The translations under genes were made by a program, and so were the position numbers. DNA of 64,000 bases. Source: Megasphaera sp. UBA1696. GTDB taxonomy: Bacteria > Bacillota > Negativicutes > Veillonellales > Megasphaeraceae. Under the pieces are notes generated by a model. It searched no databases. It worked only from the letters and a program-made list of their open reading frames with translations, and had not been told where the DNA came from. The stretch covers positions 62,001-126,000 of the forward strand of contig DCJQ01000039.1 in the NCBI GenBank assembly GCA_002319965.1, given 5' to 3'. This document shows, in pieces, positions 1 to 8,177 of the stretch (within the stretch, counting starts at the first letter, position 1; each line of letters begins with the position of its first letter).

Positions 1-1275
1 GTGAATGTACGGCCCTTCTACGATTTTCGCTTCCAACCGTTTGATGTTGTCCACTTCGACCCAGAGGTAGGTCCCCATGCCGGCCGGTCCGTCGACGCCT
101 TTAGCGTTGCCTAACAGCAAGGAATATTCGCCGTTGTCGCCGTCGAAGCGAACCAGGCTGATATCACCGTGCTTGGCTTCGGCCGTCAGGCTGCCGGGAT
201 AGTCGAAGGCTAAGGGGTAAGTCAGCTTCGGCGTTTCTTTCGCTACCGAAATCGGCCAAGGGCCGCAGTGCTGCAGGAGTTCCCCATTTTCGATATCCGG
301 ATGGCGGATGGTCCAATCGGCAAAGAAGGAACGCGTACCGTCAAGTGCGGCCGCTTCTACCAAGAGGGCCGTAATAGCTCCGTGGATATCCGTTTCGCAG
401 ACCATGGGGATCCCGATTTCATTGAGCATGGCGTTGGCCGCACAGGGCATGACGCCGAGTTCCCCCTGGAGGGCATTCCAACACTGGATGGCACCGGCAT
501 TACAGCCGTATTTTTCCATCAGCCCTTTCATGGCGACGTACAGACCGGCCACATTTTCAACTTCGTCATCTTTAATGCGGACATCCATGTGGGAGCGGAT
601 GTAGGCAACGGCCTTTTCAACGTCTGTCTTTTCGGCTTTGGCCTTGGCGACGGCTTCGGTCAGTTCCGGCATCGGAATCGGTGCCAATTGAATGTTGAAC
701 TTTTCTAAGAGTTCCCCTTCATTGCACATGGTCGACCAGAAATCGTAAGGACGAGGACCGATTTGCAGAATGCGGATGTTGCGGAAGGTCTTGACGACAT
801 TACAGACTGCCAGAAAATCCTTGATGCCTCGTTCAAAGACGGGATCGTCGAGGCGACAGTTGGTCATGTAGGTAAACGGCACTCTGAAGCGGCGCAGTAC
901 CTTGCCGGTAGCAAAGAGGCCGCACTGGGTATCGCGAAGGCGAATCCCCTTTTCATCAGGCCGTTCATCGAGGGGGCCCCACAAGAGGACCGGGACGTTC
1001 AAATCTTTGGCCAGGCGGGCACATTCATATTCGGTTCCGAAATTACAGTGCGGCAGGAACAGGCCGTCAATCTTTTCGGCTTTGAATTTTTCGACAATCT
1101 TCAGCCGGTCTTTTTCATCGTAGAGCAGGCCTTCTTCATTGATATCATCGATATCGACGAAGGAGATTCCCAACTCTTCCAGCTTCTGTTTCGTCAGTCC
1201 CCGATACTTGACGGCATCGGGGGCACTGAAAATGCTGCGCCGGGTCGGTGCATAACCTAATTTAATCGTAGTCAT
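1..1275 (-). CDS. L-fucose/L-arabinose isomerase-like protein (3' end outside window)
   Basis: A continuous reverse-strand frame runs from an ATG at 1273-1275, preceded by a strong AGGAGG-type ribosome site, to the window edge without a stop, so about 425 N-terminal residues are visible. The protein begins MTTIKLGYAPTRRS and contains the segment CETDIHGAITALL, resembling the metal-binding acid region of the fucose/arabinose isomerase fold. Family members interconvert aldoses and ketoses in the cytoplasm, but many remote homologues have no proven substrate. It faces a GPH-type sugar symporter across a shared AT-rich control region, with a LacI regulator nearby, which supports a role in sugar catabolism. 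The exact sugar is not deducible. The fold call is fairly safe, the reaction is not. Confidence 0.7.
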   Translation of the reverse strand, partial: MTTIKLGYAPTRRSIFSAPDAVKYRGLTKQKLEELGISFVDIDDINEEGLLYDEKDRLKIVEKFKAEKIDGLFLPHCNFGTEYECARLAKDLNVPVLLWGPLDERPDEKGIRLRDTQCGLFATGKVLRRFRVPFTYMTNCRLDDPVFERGIKDFLAVCNVVKTFRNIRILQIGPRPYDFWSTMCNEGELLEKFNIQLAPIPMPELTEAVAKAKAEKTDVEKAVAYIRSHMDVRIKDDEVENVAGLYVAMKGLMEKYGCNAGAIQCWNALQGELGVMPCAANAMLNEIGIPMVCETDIHGAITALLVEAAALDGTRSFFADWTIRHPDIENGELLQHCGPWPISVAKETPKLTYPLAFDYPGSLTAEAKHGDISLVRFDGDNGEYSLLLGNAKGVDGPAGMGTYLWVEVDNIKRLEAKIVEGPYIH

Positions 1276-1333
1276 GATAAAGCCTCCTTTAAGCTTGGGC
1301 ATAGGTGTTGGTGTTCTTAAACTTCTTAAACCC

Positions 1334-1362
1334 ATTATAAATTATTTAATTAAAAATTTCAA
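1334..1362 (-). promoter_or_regulatory. Promoter of the isomerase-like gene
   Basis: On the reverse strand TTGAAA (1357-1362) is separated by 17 bases from TATAAT (1334-1339), giving a near-consensus sigma-A promoter about 60 bases upstream of the ATG. It lies in a 297-base AT-rich gap shared with the divergent symporter gene. Confidence 0.65.
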
Positions 1363-1489
1363 TAGTTTAAATAAAAATTTCCCGATTATTTTTAAGGTGT
1401 CATCGTGTATTATATAATAAAATTCATTATATAGCGCCATTCATGCCAATAATACATCGAATTTTAAATGATTTTCCGATATAGCCCTC

Positions 1490-1518
1490 TTGATTTTAAT
1501 TAAATTTAATGGTAATAT
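1490..1518 (+). promoter_or_regulatory. Promoter of the GPH symporter operon
   Basis: TTGATT (1490-1495), a 17-base spacer and TAATAT (1513-1518) form a plausible sigma-A promoter about 55 bases before the symporter start. I saw no clear LacI operator, only imperfect AT-rich symmetry around 1531-1547. Confidence 0.5.
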
Positions 1519-1572
1519 TTAGCATATAGTTTAACTAACGGTTTTAATTATTTTAAAAGGAGTGCGATACAT

Positions 1573-2952
1573 ATGCAACCTGCAGCTGATCACATCAGTA
1601 TTCGCGAAAAAATCTGTTACGGCCTCGGAGATTCTTCGGCCAACATCTTCTTCGGTATGACCATGATGTTCCTTCCCTATTTCTACACCGACGTCGTCGG
1701 CCTGACGGCCAGCGCCATGGGGGCCTTATTCCTCATCGCCCGTTTAGTCGATGCCTTTTCGGATCCGATCATCGGCAACTTCGCCGACCGCCACGAAACG
1801 AAACACGGTCATTACCGTCCGTTCCTGCTGTACTTAGCTATTCCCTACGGCTTATCTTGCTTCTTGGTCTTCCTGGCTCCCGACTTATCTTACACGGGAA
1901 AATTGATTTACGCCTTTGTAACCTATATCTTTTTAATCCTGATGTATGCCAGCACCGTCGTTCCTTACGTCGGCCTACTCTCAGTCTTGACCGATAATCC
2001 GGCAGAACGCTTATCAATCAACTCCTACCGCTTCCCCTTGGCAAAGTCGGCCTTCCTGCTCTGCTCGGCCGTCGTCCCCATGTTCGTTGCAACCTATGAC
2101 AAAGCCCACGAAGCTCAGGCTTACAGCCACGCCATGATCATCATCGGCATCCTCGCTGCCTGCTGCACCTTAGCCTGCTTCTTCGGCACGAAAGAACGCA
2201 GCCATCCGCTTATCGTCAAAGACGAAAACGACACCCTCTTCTCTAAAATTAAAATCATTGCTAAGACCCGAACCCTTCGCAGTTTCTACATCTTCTTTGC
2301 CTTGACCCAGGCCGCCTTTACCTTTAAAGGCAGCTCGGCCATCTATTACGCCAAATATTATTTGGCCCAGAACGATGCCTATCTGACAGGCCTTTTATCG
2401 GCATTTTCCATTGCCGGCATCGTCGCACCTATCGTTTCCATGTGGCTCATCCGCAAAAAAGTCTTCAACAAACTGGCCATGCTCCGCGTCGCTACCTTAG
2501 GTGCTGCCGTAACGGCCGTTCCGATTCTCATCGTTCCGCCGGAACACTATCTCCTGTCCTCCCTGTTCCTCATTTTGTCGACCTTCTTTGGCGAACTCGG
2601 CATCGTCGTCTACTGGGCTTTGCCGGCAGACTGTGCCGACATGTGCCAGCTTAAATTCAACAAGAAGATGGCCGGTGTCCTCGGCGCCGTCGCCCTCTTC
2701 TCTCAGAAATTTGCCATGAGCCTCGTCGGTGCCGGCATCGGCCTGATTCTGACCTTCGTCAGCTATCAGCCGGGCGCCGCCATTACACCGGCCGTCGCCA
2801 GCGGCATCTTGGCCATTACAGCAGCACTGCCTATTGCCTGTCACGTCATCAGCTATTACTTCCTCAACCAGTACGACCTCGACGAAGCCGCCGTCCGCAA
2901 GATCCACTTGGAATTGGCCGGCTTGTATGCCCAGGCCGAACAGGCTAATTAA
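1573..2952 (+). CDS. GPH-family sugar:cation symporter (MelB-like)
   Basis: A 459-residue, very hydrophobic protein of the length and layout of glycoside-pentoside-hexuronide symporters. About twelve membrane segments can be traced. The N-terminal region has the family pattern of GLGDSSANIFFGM, then ARLVDAFSDPIIGNFADR, matching the conserved aspartate-containing helix and loop of MelB relatives that coordinate cation and sugar. It sits in the inner membrane and should import a glycoside, pentose or uronide together with sodium or protons. The ATG follows AAAAGGAGTG at good spacing. It is divergent from the isomerase-like gene and upstream of a LacI regulator, so the three probably serve one sugar. 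The substrate cannot be read from sequence. Confidence 0.85.
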   Translation: MQPAADHISIREKICYGLGDSSANIFFGMTMMFLPYFYTDVVGLTASAMGALFLIARLVDAFSDPIIGNFADRHETKHGHYRPFLLYLAIPYGLSCFLVFLAPDLSYTGKLIYAFVTYIFLILMYASTVVPYVGLLSVLTDNPAERLSINSYRFPLAKSAFLLCSAVVPMFVATYDKAHEAQAYSHAMIIIGILAACCTLACFFGTKERSHPLIVKDENDTLFSKIKIIAKTRTLRSFYIFFALTQAAFTFKGSSAIYYAKYYLAQNDAYLTGLLSAFSIAGIVAPIVSMWLIRKKVFNKLAMLRVATLGAAVTAVPILIVPPEHYLLSSLFLILSTFFGELGIVVYWALPADCADMCQLKFNKKMAGVLGAVALFSQKFAMSLVGAGIGLILTFVSYQPGAAITPAVASGILAITAALPIACHVISYYFLNQYDLDEAAVRKIHLELAGLYAQAEQAN

Positions 2953-2987
2953 TTTCCATCACCCTATGAAAGGAAGGATTTTTACCC

Positions 2988-3587
2988 ATGGATAAAAGAA
3001 CGATCATCAGCATCAGTCGTCAATACGGCAGCGGTGGCCGTGAAGTCGCCCAGCTTCTCGCTAAAAAGACGGGGTTCCATCTGTATGGCCGCCAAATCAT
3101 CGATTCGGCGGCCAAAGAACTCGGAATCAGCAACTGGACGGAAGAACAGTTGAAAGCCCTCGAAACGAGTGAGCCGGCTCCTCTCGGGTTCATCCCCTTC
3201 TACTCCTTCGGTGCCGATGAAGGTCCGTCGGACACGAGCATGTTCGTCGCCGAATCGAAAATTATCCGCCAACTGGCCAAAGCCGGTTCGTGCATCATTC
3301 TCGGCCGCTGCGGAGACTTCGTCCTGCGTGACTTTGCCAAGCACTATTCTTTCTTTATCTGTGCCGACGACGATTTTCGCACCGAGCGCGGCCACACGGA
3401 ATACGGTGGTAAGAGCCTCCAAGAAATCAAGGCCGAAGATCAGAAACGGGCTGACTATTATGAATACTATACGGGAGAGCACTGGGGACAGCCTGAAAAA
3501 TACGCCTTGTCTATCAATGCTTCGAAAATCTCCCTCGACAAGGCAGCTGACCTGATTATCCGCTACGTCGAACTCCTTCAGGCATAA
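2988..3587 (+). CDS. Cytidylate kinase-like family protein
   Basis: A 199-residue protein starting MDKRTIISISRQYGSGGREV. The glycine-rich P-loop (G14-R18 region) and overall length match the cytidylate-kinase-like family found in many Firmicutes and Negativicutes, a branch distinct from true Cmk. A nucleotide kinase role is likely, but the substrate of this branch is not established. The end of the protein carries a region rich in Asp, Tyr and Glu (residues 150-170) where CMP kinases place lid and acceptor residues. It lies 35 bases after the symporter with its own AAAGGAAGG ribosome site, probably in the same transcript, and a terminator follows. I see no direct functional link to sugar uptake. 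Confidence 0.75.
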   Translation: MDKRTIISISRQYGSGGREVAQLLAKKTGFHLYGRQIIDSAAKELGISNWTEEQLKALETSEPAPLGFIPFYSFGADEGPSDTSMFVAESKIIRQLAKAGSCIILGRCGDFVLRDFAKHYSFFICADDDFRTERGHTEYGGKSLQEIKAEDQKRADYYEYYTGEHWGQPEKYALSINASKISLDKAADLIIRYVELLQA

Positions 3588-3590
3588 TGA

Positions 3591-3680
3591 GAAAAGAGCC
3601 TATCCTCCGCCGGTCGCCTCCTAACCAGCTGCCATATGCAGACTGGATGAGGTACCACACGGAAGAAAGGCTCTTTTTCT
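3591..3680 (+). terminator. Terminator after the cytidylate-kinase-like gene
   Basis: AAAAGAGCC (3592-3600) pairs with GGCTCTTTT (3669-3677), followed by more T. The intervening 68 bases contain a smaller CCTC/GAGG hairpin, so the loop is unusually long and branched for an intrinsic terminator. Confidence 0.6.
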
Positions 3681-3796
3681 GTCTTAAAGTCTATTTCTGA
3701 CTTTACTATCATTTTATGACGTGCTACACTTTTAATTGAATCGATTTATAATTTAAACAGATATGCATAAATTCTTACAAAAGCAGGAGGTATGAA

Positions 3797-4840
3797 ATGG
3801 CAACAGTGACCATCAAAGACATTGCAGAACAACTGGGAGTTTCTCCGGCCACGGTCTCTCTTGCTTTAAACGGACGCCCCGGCGTCAATGAAGAAACGCG
3901 GCTCGCCGTGTTGAATCTGGCCAACAAGCTCGGGTACCGCGGCACGACGAGCAAAAAGGCCGCTGCCCCTCAAGGGGTCATCAATTTTTTAATCTACCGT
4001 AAATCCGGCAGTATCATCACCAGTACCCAATTTTTCACCCGCCTCGTCGTAGCCGTCGAAAAAGCGGCCCGGGCTCACCACTACACCTTGACCATCACCT
4101 ATTGCGACGGCCAGGATCAACTGGCATCGTGCATTGCCGAAGCGGCGGCTGCGCAGTCGTCGGGCATCGTCATGCTGGGTACGGAAATGGAACATGACGA
4201 CCTTCCCATCGTCTCAAATGCACCGCTTCCCATCGTCGTCCTCGACAATGAATTGACGGCCTCGCCCCTCGACATGGTATCCATCCATAATCTGGACGGT
4301 GTATGGCAGGCCGTTCACTACCTTCATGACCAAGGGCTGAAAGATATCGGCTACCTGCGCAGCTCAGTCCCGATCACGAATTTTGAAATGCGCTACCTGG
4401 GGTATACCTACGCCATGAATCAGTTCCACCAAAAGATAGACGCCTCCAAAGTCTATGAGCTGTCGCCGTCCCTCGAAGCAGCTCAACAGGATATGAATGC
4501 CGTTTTAGAACGAGGCGGGGCCCTTCCCGAAGCCTTTATCGCCGACAATGACCTCATCGCCTTAGGGGCGATGAGAGCCCTGCAGCAGCGAGGACTGCGC
4601 ATCCCGGAAGACATTGCCATCATCGGCTTCGACAACATCCCCTTAGCCGAATATGCGCAGCCGCCCTTGAGTTCCATCGAAGTCCCTTGTGAAAACCTGG
4701 GTAAATCAGCCGTTGAAACCCTCCGCTGGCGCATTCGCAATCCGAAGTCGACACCGCGCAACGTAGCCACGGGAACCGAACTGATTGCCCGAGAAAGCGT
4801 CCCTCCAAAAGTGTCGTCAGAAGCAACACATGACGGATAA
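3797..4840 (+). CDS. LacI-family transcriptional regulator
   Basis: A 347-residue regulator with the classic N-terminal LacI helix-turn-helix (VTIKDIAEQLGVSPATVSLA, residues 4-23), the hinge-helix region near residue 50, and a periplasmic-binding-protein-like effector domain ending with the family segment IAIIGFDNIPLAEYAQPPLS. The ATG follows AGCAGGAGG. A TATAAT-like box at 3747-3752 lies about 45 bases upstream, overlapping the symmetric core AATCGATT (3739-3746), which has the central CG typical of LacI operators and could mediate autoregulation. By position it probably controls the symporter and isomerase genes; the effector sugar is unknown. The family call is secure. Confidence 0.9.
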   Translation: MATVTIKDIAEQLGVSPATVSLALNGRPGVNEETRLAVLNLANKLGYRGTTSKKAAAPQGVINFLIYRKSGSIITSTQFFTRLVVAVEKAARAHHYTLTITYCDGQDQLASCIAEAAAAQSSGIVMLGTEMEHDDLPIVSNAPLPIVVLDNELTASPLDMVSIHNLDGVWQAVHYLHDQGLKDIGYLRSSVPITNFEMRYLGYTYAMNQFHQKIDASKVYELSPSLEAAQQDMNAVLERGGALPEAFIADNDLIALGAMRALQQRGLRIPEDIAIIGFDNIPLAEYAQPPLSSIEVPCENLGKSAVETLRWRIRNPKSTPRNVATGTELIARESVPPKVSSEATHDG

Positions 4841-4856
4841 AAATCCATATAAAAAG

Positions 4857-4899
4857 AACGAGGCTCTCTGCATTCTCATGCTGCTGAGCCTCGTTTTTA
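4857..4899 (+). terminator. Terminator after the LacI gene, probably bidirectional
   Basis: AACGAGGCTC (4857-4866) pairs with GAGCCTCGTT (4886-4895), followed by TTT on the plus strand and preceded by an A-run, so it can also stop reverse transcripts from the convergent YczE-like gene. Confidence 0.85.
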
Positions 4900-4941
4900 C
4901 GTTGGGGAAACGGCTTCGCCTTACGTAACTCCCGTCATGCC

Positions 4942-5661
4942 TTACGAAGCTTCTTTCGCCAAGGCCACGGGACTCTCGTTTTGATCCTCTAACGACAGAC
5001 GGGCCAACCGTTCGATAAAGAACAGGCGGCGGTTGAAGAAATTGACGAGTCGTCCGACGGTCATGGCCGAAACGATGGTGCCTACGCCGAGGACGACCAG
5101 GGTCTTATCCCCGCCGAAAAAGAGAGACAAGAGGAAGGCCATGGTAACCATCGTCGAATCGAAGATGACTTTAGCCGTCCCCATGCGGATCTTCCCTACC
5201 TGAGCCATGGCTTTTACAATGCCGTCGCCGGGAACCAGGAGGACCTGGGACGCAACTTCCAGGCAAATACCGAAGGCCAGGACGGCACAGCCCACGAGGA
5301 GTATGACCAGGGCCACGGGCCAGGAATGGCCCTGCAGCCCCGATAAGAAGGGCATGTACAGATCGAGGGCAACGCTAAAAATAACATTAATCCCCATCTG
5401 CAGGCCCTCGATCGGACGGAACTGCCGCCGAAGCAGAGCGATTTGGGCCAGGATAAACAGGATATTCATAAAAAAGGTCAATTGACCGAAGGTCCATTTC
5501 GAATACAGGCTGATGACGATGGGCACACTCGAGATGGCTGACGTCCCCAGGCCGGCCACAGTGATGAGGTCGATGCCCAAGGCGTTGATTAAAATACTTA
5601 GGATAAATACGGGAATCCGAATCCCTTTATAGTGCATATGACGCAAAATTACTCTCCCCAT
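4942..5661 (-). CDS. YczE/YitT-like integral membrane protein
   Basis: A 239-residue polytopic protein with about five membrane segments. Its early region (LITVAGLGTSAISSVPIVIS) is characteristic of the YczE/YyaS/DUF6198 family, whose molecular role is unknown. It overlaps the stop of the upstream MarR gene by 13 bases, so the two are co-transcribed and translationally coupled. The first in-frame ATG (5659-5661) lies inside the GGGGAG motif. A second ATG eight codons later (5635-5637) has that motif about 14 bases upstream, so the true start is uncertain. The MarR pairing suggests a drug- or stress-responsive membrane function, but this is inference. Confidence 0.7.
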   Translation of the reverse strand: MGRVILRHMHYKGIRIPVFILSILINALGIDLITVAGLGTSAISSVPIVISLYSKWTFGQLTFFMNILFILAQIALLRRQFRPIEGLQMGINVIFSVALDLYMPFLSGLQGHSWPVALVILLVGCAVLAFGICLEVASQVLLVPGDGIVKAMAQVGKIRMGTAKVIFDSTMVTMAFLLSLFFGGDKTLVVLGVGTIVSAMTVGRLVNFFNRRLFFIERLARLSLEDQNESPVALAKEAS

Positions 5662-6077
5662 TTCTTTTGATTTTCAATGATTTTCCGAAAGGTTTCCATA
5701 AACCGCTGCTGCTCTTCCGTATCGATGCCCTGCCACATGAAGTCGTCGAGACCGTAGATGATTTCGCGGATACGCTTGGCCTTTTCCCATCCCTTTTCGG
5801 TCAGAAAAATAGACACGCCGCGCTGGTCATCGGGACTGCTTTCTTTGCGGATGAGCTCCAGTTTTTCCATCCGCTTCAAGAGGCTCGTCACCGTCGACTT
5901 ATCAATGATGCATTCCTGGCCGATTTCTTTTTGGCCGGCTCCATCGTGGAACCATAGGTATTCTAAGATTTTAGGCTGGCCGGGCATGAGGCCTTCTTGT
6001 TTGATACAGCGGCCGATTTCCCGAGTCGAGCGGTTAAATCCGATTAATAATAAAATATGCAGGGCTTCTAAGTCCAT
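5649..6077 (-). CDS. MarR-family transcriptional regulator
   Basis: A 142-residue winged-helix protein with the MarR layout: an N-terminal dimerisation helix, a helix-turn-helix (about residues 45-75, with DKSTVTSLLKRMEKLELI as recognition helix), a wing around RKESSPDDQRGVSIFLTEKG, and a C-terminal dimer helix. It is the first gene of a two-gene transcript with a YczE-like membrane protein. The promoter region holds two 18-base palindromes exactly where an autorepressor would sit, so this protein probably represses its own operon until a ligand binds. No ligand can be inferred. Confidence 0.9.
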   Translation of the reverse strand: MDLEALHILLLIGFNRSTREIGRCIKQEGLMPGQPKILEYLWFHDGAGQKEIGQECIIDKSTVTSLLKRMEKLELIRKESSPDDQRGVSIFLTEKGWEKAKRIREIIYGLDDFMWQGIDTEEQQRFMETFRKIIENQKKWGE

Positions 6078-6094
6078 GTCGTCGTCTCCCTTGT

Positions 6095-6132
6095 TAGTTT
6101 TAATTCAAACTATTTAGTTGCAATGCAAACTA
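6095..6132 (-). promoter_or_regulatory. Tandem MarR operators
   Basis: Two 18-base near-palindromes lie back to back: TAGTTTTAATTCAAACTA (6095-6112) and TAGTTGCAATGCAAACTA (6115-6132). Their starts are 20 bases apart, about two helical turns, and they cover the region from the expected transcription start into the leader. The shared half-site is TAGTT/AAACTA. Confidence 0.7.
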
Positions 6133-6139
6133 CTTTCTT

Positions 6140-6167
6140 ATTATAATCCATGTATCCAAAAAGTCAA
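6140..6167 (-). promoter_or_regulatory. Promoter of the marR operon
   Basis: On the reverse strand TTGACT (6162-6167), a 16-base spacer and TATAAT (6140-6145) form a strong sigma-A promoter immediately upstream of the tandem palindromes. Confidence 0.75.
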
Positions 6168-6199
6168 TAGCCTCCAGATATCAATAATAGAAAATTGAT

Positions 6200-6238
6200 A
6201 AAAAAATAAGCACGACGGCTGTCATAGACCATCGTGCC
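6200..6238 (-). terminator. Terminator of the DUF3290-DUF421 operon
   Basis: On the reverse strand GCACGATGG and CCGTCGTGC (6229-6237 and 6210-6218) form a nine-pair stem with one wobble, followed by TTATTTTTTTA. Confidence 0.85.
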
Positions 6239-6243
6239 TCTTA

Positions 6244-6888
6244 TTAATCATGGGAATTAGGCGGGTACGGATACAAAATGACTTCTCCGTCGAGGTATTC
6301 GGCTAAAAAGATATCCCGCGGCTCATAGCCCTGACGGGTCAATTCCTCCGTGAGCCATTCCGAATCCTTGTCGATCAGCACCAAGACATCCGTATTGATC
6401 TGACCGTCGGCAATGATGGGAAAGCGGATGTTGTCTTCCCCCATTTGAACGACCGTCAGCTGACCGTTTTGCTCGAGGACAGCCCGCTTGACATCCTGGA
6501 TGCGCTGGACGCCCATAGCCCTCAGCTTCATCTGAAGCTCAAAGGCCTGAATGCCCGAACGCAGGCAGGTTTCGGTCTGCAGTTCCCCCTGCTCGATGAG
6601 GATGACCGGCCTTCCGTCGACGAGGACGCGAATGATGCGGCTGACGGATTTTAAGTATTTCAAGGTCATGACCAAAATCGTCCAAACGACCATGATCATG
6701 AGGAACTGAAAAATACTGATCGTGTCGTTATAAATGACGCCGCCGATAATACCGCCGAGGACGTAATTCTGTATCTGATCCAGAGCCGACGTCGGCGCCA
6801 GATTACGCTTGCCCAAGAGATTGATCTGTAAAATAAAGGCCAACAGTCCCAAGCCCAGTTTAGCAAAAATCATAGAATACGGAAACAT
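6244..6888 (-). CDS. DUF421-domain membrane protein (YetF-like)
   Basis: A 214-residue protein with three N-terminal membrane helices (within residues 1-75) and a cytoplasmic or extracellular alpha/beta domain. The family pattern LLGKRNLAPTSALDQIQNYV follows the first helix and LVDGRPVILIEQGEL opens the soluble part, as in YetF/YdfR/DUF421 proteins. The family is widespread in Firmicutes and has been linked to spore-germination and envelope contexts, but its biochemical role is unresolved. It starts eight bases after the DUF3290 stop with AGGAGG before the ATG, a pairing seen repeatedly in Firmicutes genomes, implying a joint membrane complex. Confidence 0.85.
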   Translation of the reverse strand: MFPYSMIFAKLGLGLLAFILQINLLGKRNLAPTSALDQIQNYVLGGIIGGVIYNDTISIFQFLMIMVVWTILVMTLKYLKSVSRIIRVLVDGRPVILIEQGELQTETCLRSGIQAFELQMKLRAMGVQRIQDVKRAVLEQNGQLTVVQMGEDNIRFPIIADGQINTDVLVLIDKDSEWLTEELTRQGYEPRDIFLAEYLDGEVILYPYPPNSHD

Positions 6889-6896
6889 GGCCCCTC

Positions 6897-7349
6897 CTAG
6901 TGCGGAACGTCGACGAGTTTGACGTCTTTTTGAATTAAATAGACCCGGTTGATGCGGTACGCCGTATAACTGCTGTTAAAATCGATACGATAGTAATCGT
7001 CACGGATCTTAATCAGCATCCCGTCCTGCAGGCGCAGGGAATTAACGGCAATATCCGCCTCCGATAAGGTCATATTGTCGCTGAAGGTATCGAGAAACTG
7101 CATCATCCGCGACGTATTTTCCCTCGTTTCCCGCTGGCGGCTGTAACTGTCCCAATTGGAACCGATTAAGAATAAGCCGATCAGAAGCAGGATAATGCTC
7201 AAATCACGGTACTTCGACTGCAGTCGGTTGCGCATATATTTGGCAGTGATGATGACCAGGGCCACTAAAATAAAGAAAATCAGGCCATATTGAAACAAGT
7301 AGCTGACTTGGGCCTGGCTTTCCAGATAAGCATAGGTATAAAACTGCAA
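6897..7349 (-). CDS. DUF3290-domain membrane protein
   Basis: A 150-residue protein with two membrane helices (about residues 17-40 and 50-66) and a C-terminal domain predicted outside the membrane, ending with a beta-rich region around YYRIDFNSSYTAYRINRVYL. Length, topology and the partner DUF421 gene identify the DUF3290 family. It is the promoter-proximal gene of the pair. No catalytic motif is visible, so a structural or accessory role to DUF421 is the natural reading. Function is unknown. Confidence 0.8.
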   Translation of the reverse strand: MQFYTYAYLESQAQVSYLFQYGLIFFILVALVIITAKYMRNRLQSKYRDLSIILLLIGLFLIGSNWDSYSRQRETRENTSRMMQFLDTFSDNMTLSEADIAVNSLRLQDGMLIKIRDDYYRIDFNSSYTAYRINRVYLIQKDVKLVDVPH

Positions 7350-7378
7350 GAAGGCTCCCCCTTTCCCTTTGTTTTTCT

Positions 7379-7408
7379 ATTGTAACAAATCTTTTGCAAA
7401 AAAATCAA
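7379..7408 (-). promoter_or_regulatory. Promoter of the DUF3290-DUF421 operon
   Basis: Reverse-strand TTGATT (7403-7408), an 18-base spacer and TACAAT (7379-7384) sit about 30 bases upstream of the DUF3290 start. Confidence 0.55.
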
Positions 7409-7446
7409 CTGAAAAGACCGTTGCCAACAACCGTCGACGGACCCAA

Positions 7447-7480
7447 AAAACAGCCTGCCGTCACAGACAGCAGGCTGTTT
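7447..7480 (-). terminator. mscL terminator
   Basis: AACAGCCTGC (7449-7458) pairs perfectly with GCAGGCTGTT (7470-7479). The reverse strand continues with a TTTTTT tract. It lies about 105 bases beyond the mscL stop; the bases between (7481-7586) show no gene. Confidence 0.85.
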
Positions 7481-7586
7481 CCCTCATAGCATATAAAGGC
7501 TGACGATGAGTTCCCTTCCGGAACGCATCTGCATGAAAGGGTACAGGTCTATCCTTTTAAACAGATATAGCATCGACAGCGATGAA

Positions 7587-8048
7587 TCAGTTATTGGCAG
7601 CCGGCAATTCACTGGTGCAGTGCGGGCAGCGCGTGGCATCGTCAGCGATAGGCTGGCGGCAGAAGGGGCACAGGCGCGGATCCGCAACCGGTGCCGGTTT
7701 GGGCATCAAGCGGTTGAGCTGCTTGATAACGATAAAAATAGCGAAGGCAATAATTAAAAATTCAAGAATCGTATTGAGGAAAGAGCCGTAAGCAATGACG
7801 GGGATCCCGGCGGCTTTGGCATCGGCCAAAGTTTCTACCTTTTCACCGTTCATGCTCAAAGGAATAAAGAAATCAGAAAAATCGATTCCGCCGAGGAGCA
7901 CACCGATTGGCGGCATGATGACGTTGTTGACAAGAGACGTAACGATCTTGCCAAAAGCACCGCCGACAACGACACCGACTGCCATATCAAGGACATTCCC
8001 CCGCATGGCGAATTCTTTAAATTCTTTAATAAAACCCATGCTATCCAC
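7587..8048 (-). CDS. mscL: Large-conductance mechanosensitive channel with C-terminal zinc ribbon
   Basis: A 153-residue protein matching MscL: an N-terminal amphipathic helix (MGFIKEFKEFAMRGNVLDMA), the TM1 pore helix with GVVVGGAFGKIV, a periplasmic loop, TM2 (about residues 85-108), then a cytoplasmic tail. The homopentamer opens under membrane tension to release solutes during hypo-osmotic shock. The tail carries two CxxC pairs (LCPFCRQP and TRCPHCTSELP) that should bind one zinc ion, replacing the plain helix bundle of E. coli MscL; I recall similar tails in other anaerobes. The start could be the first ATG or the one three codons later (MGFIKEF). It stands alone between its own promoter and terminator. 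Confidence 0.95.
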   Translation of the reverse strand: MDSMGFIKEFKEFAMRGNVLDMAVGVVVGGAFGKIVTSLVNNVIMPPIGVLLGGIDFSDFFIPLSMNGEKVETLADAKAAGIPVIAYGSFLNTILEFLIIAFAIFIVIKQLNRLMPKPAPVADPRLCPFCRQPIADDATRCPHCTSELPAANN

Positions 8049-8086
8049 TCCTATTCAAAATATAATGATGAGATATTGGTACATCT

Positions 8087-8115
8087 ATTCTATCACTACT
8101 TCTCAAAAAGTGCAA
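8087..8115 (-). promoter_or_regulatory. mscL promoter
   Basis: Reverse-strand TTGCAC (8110-8115), 17 bases, then TAGAAT (8087-8092), about 40 bases upstream of the mscL start. Confidence 0.65.
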
Positions 8116-8177
8116 AAGGTTTTGGATAAATTTAGTGCAAATTATTTTCAATGCTGCAACGAAATTACAAAAAATCG

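Noticed and set aside
268..1260. Two plus-strand open frames (268-708 and 763-1260)
   Set aside because: They are antisense shadows of the isomerase-like gene and have no ribosome site.
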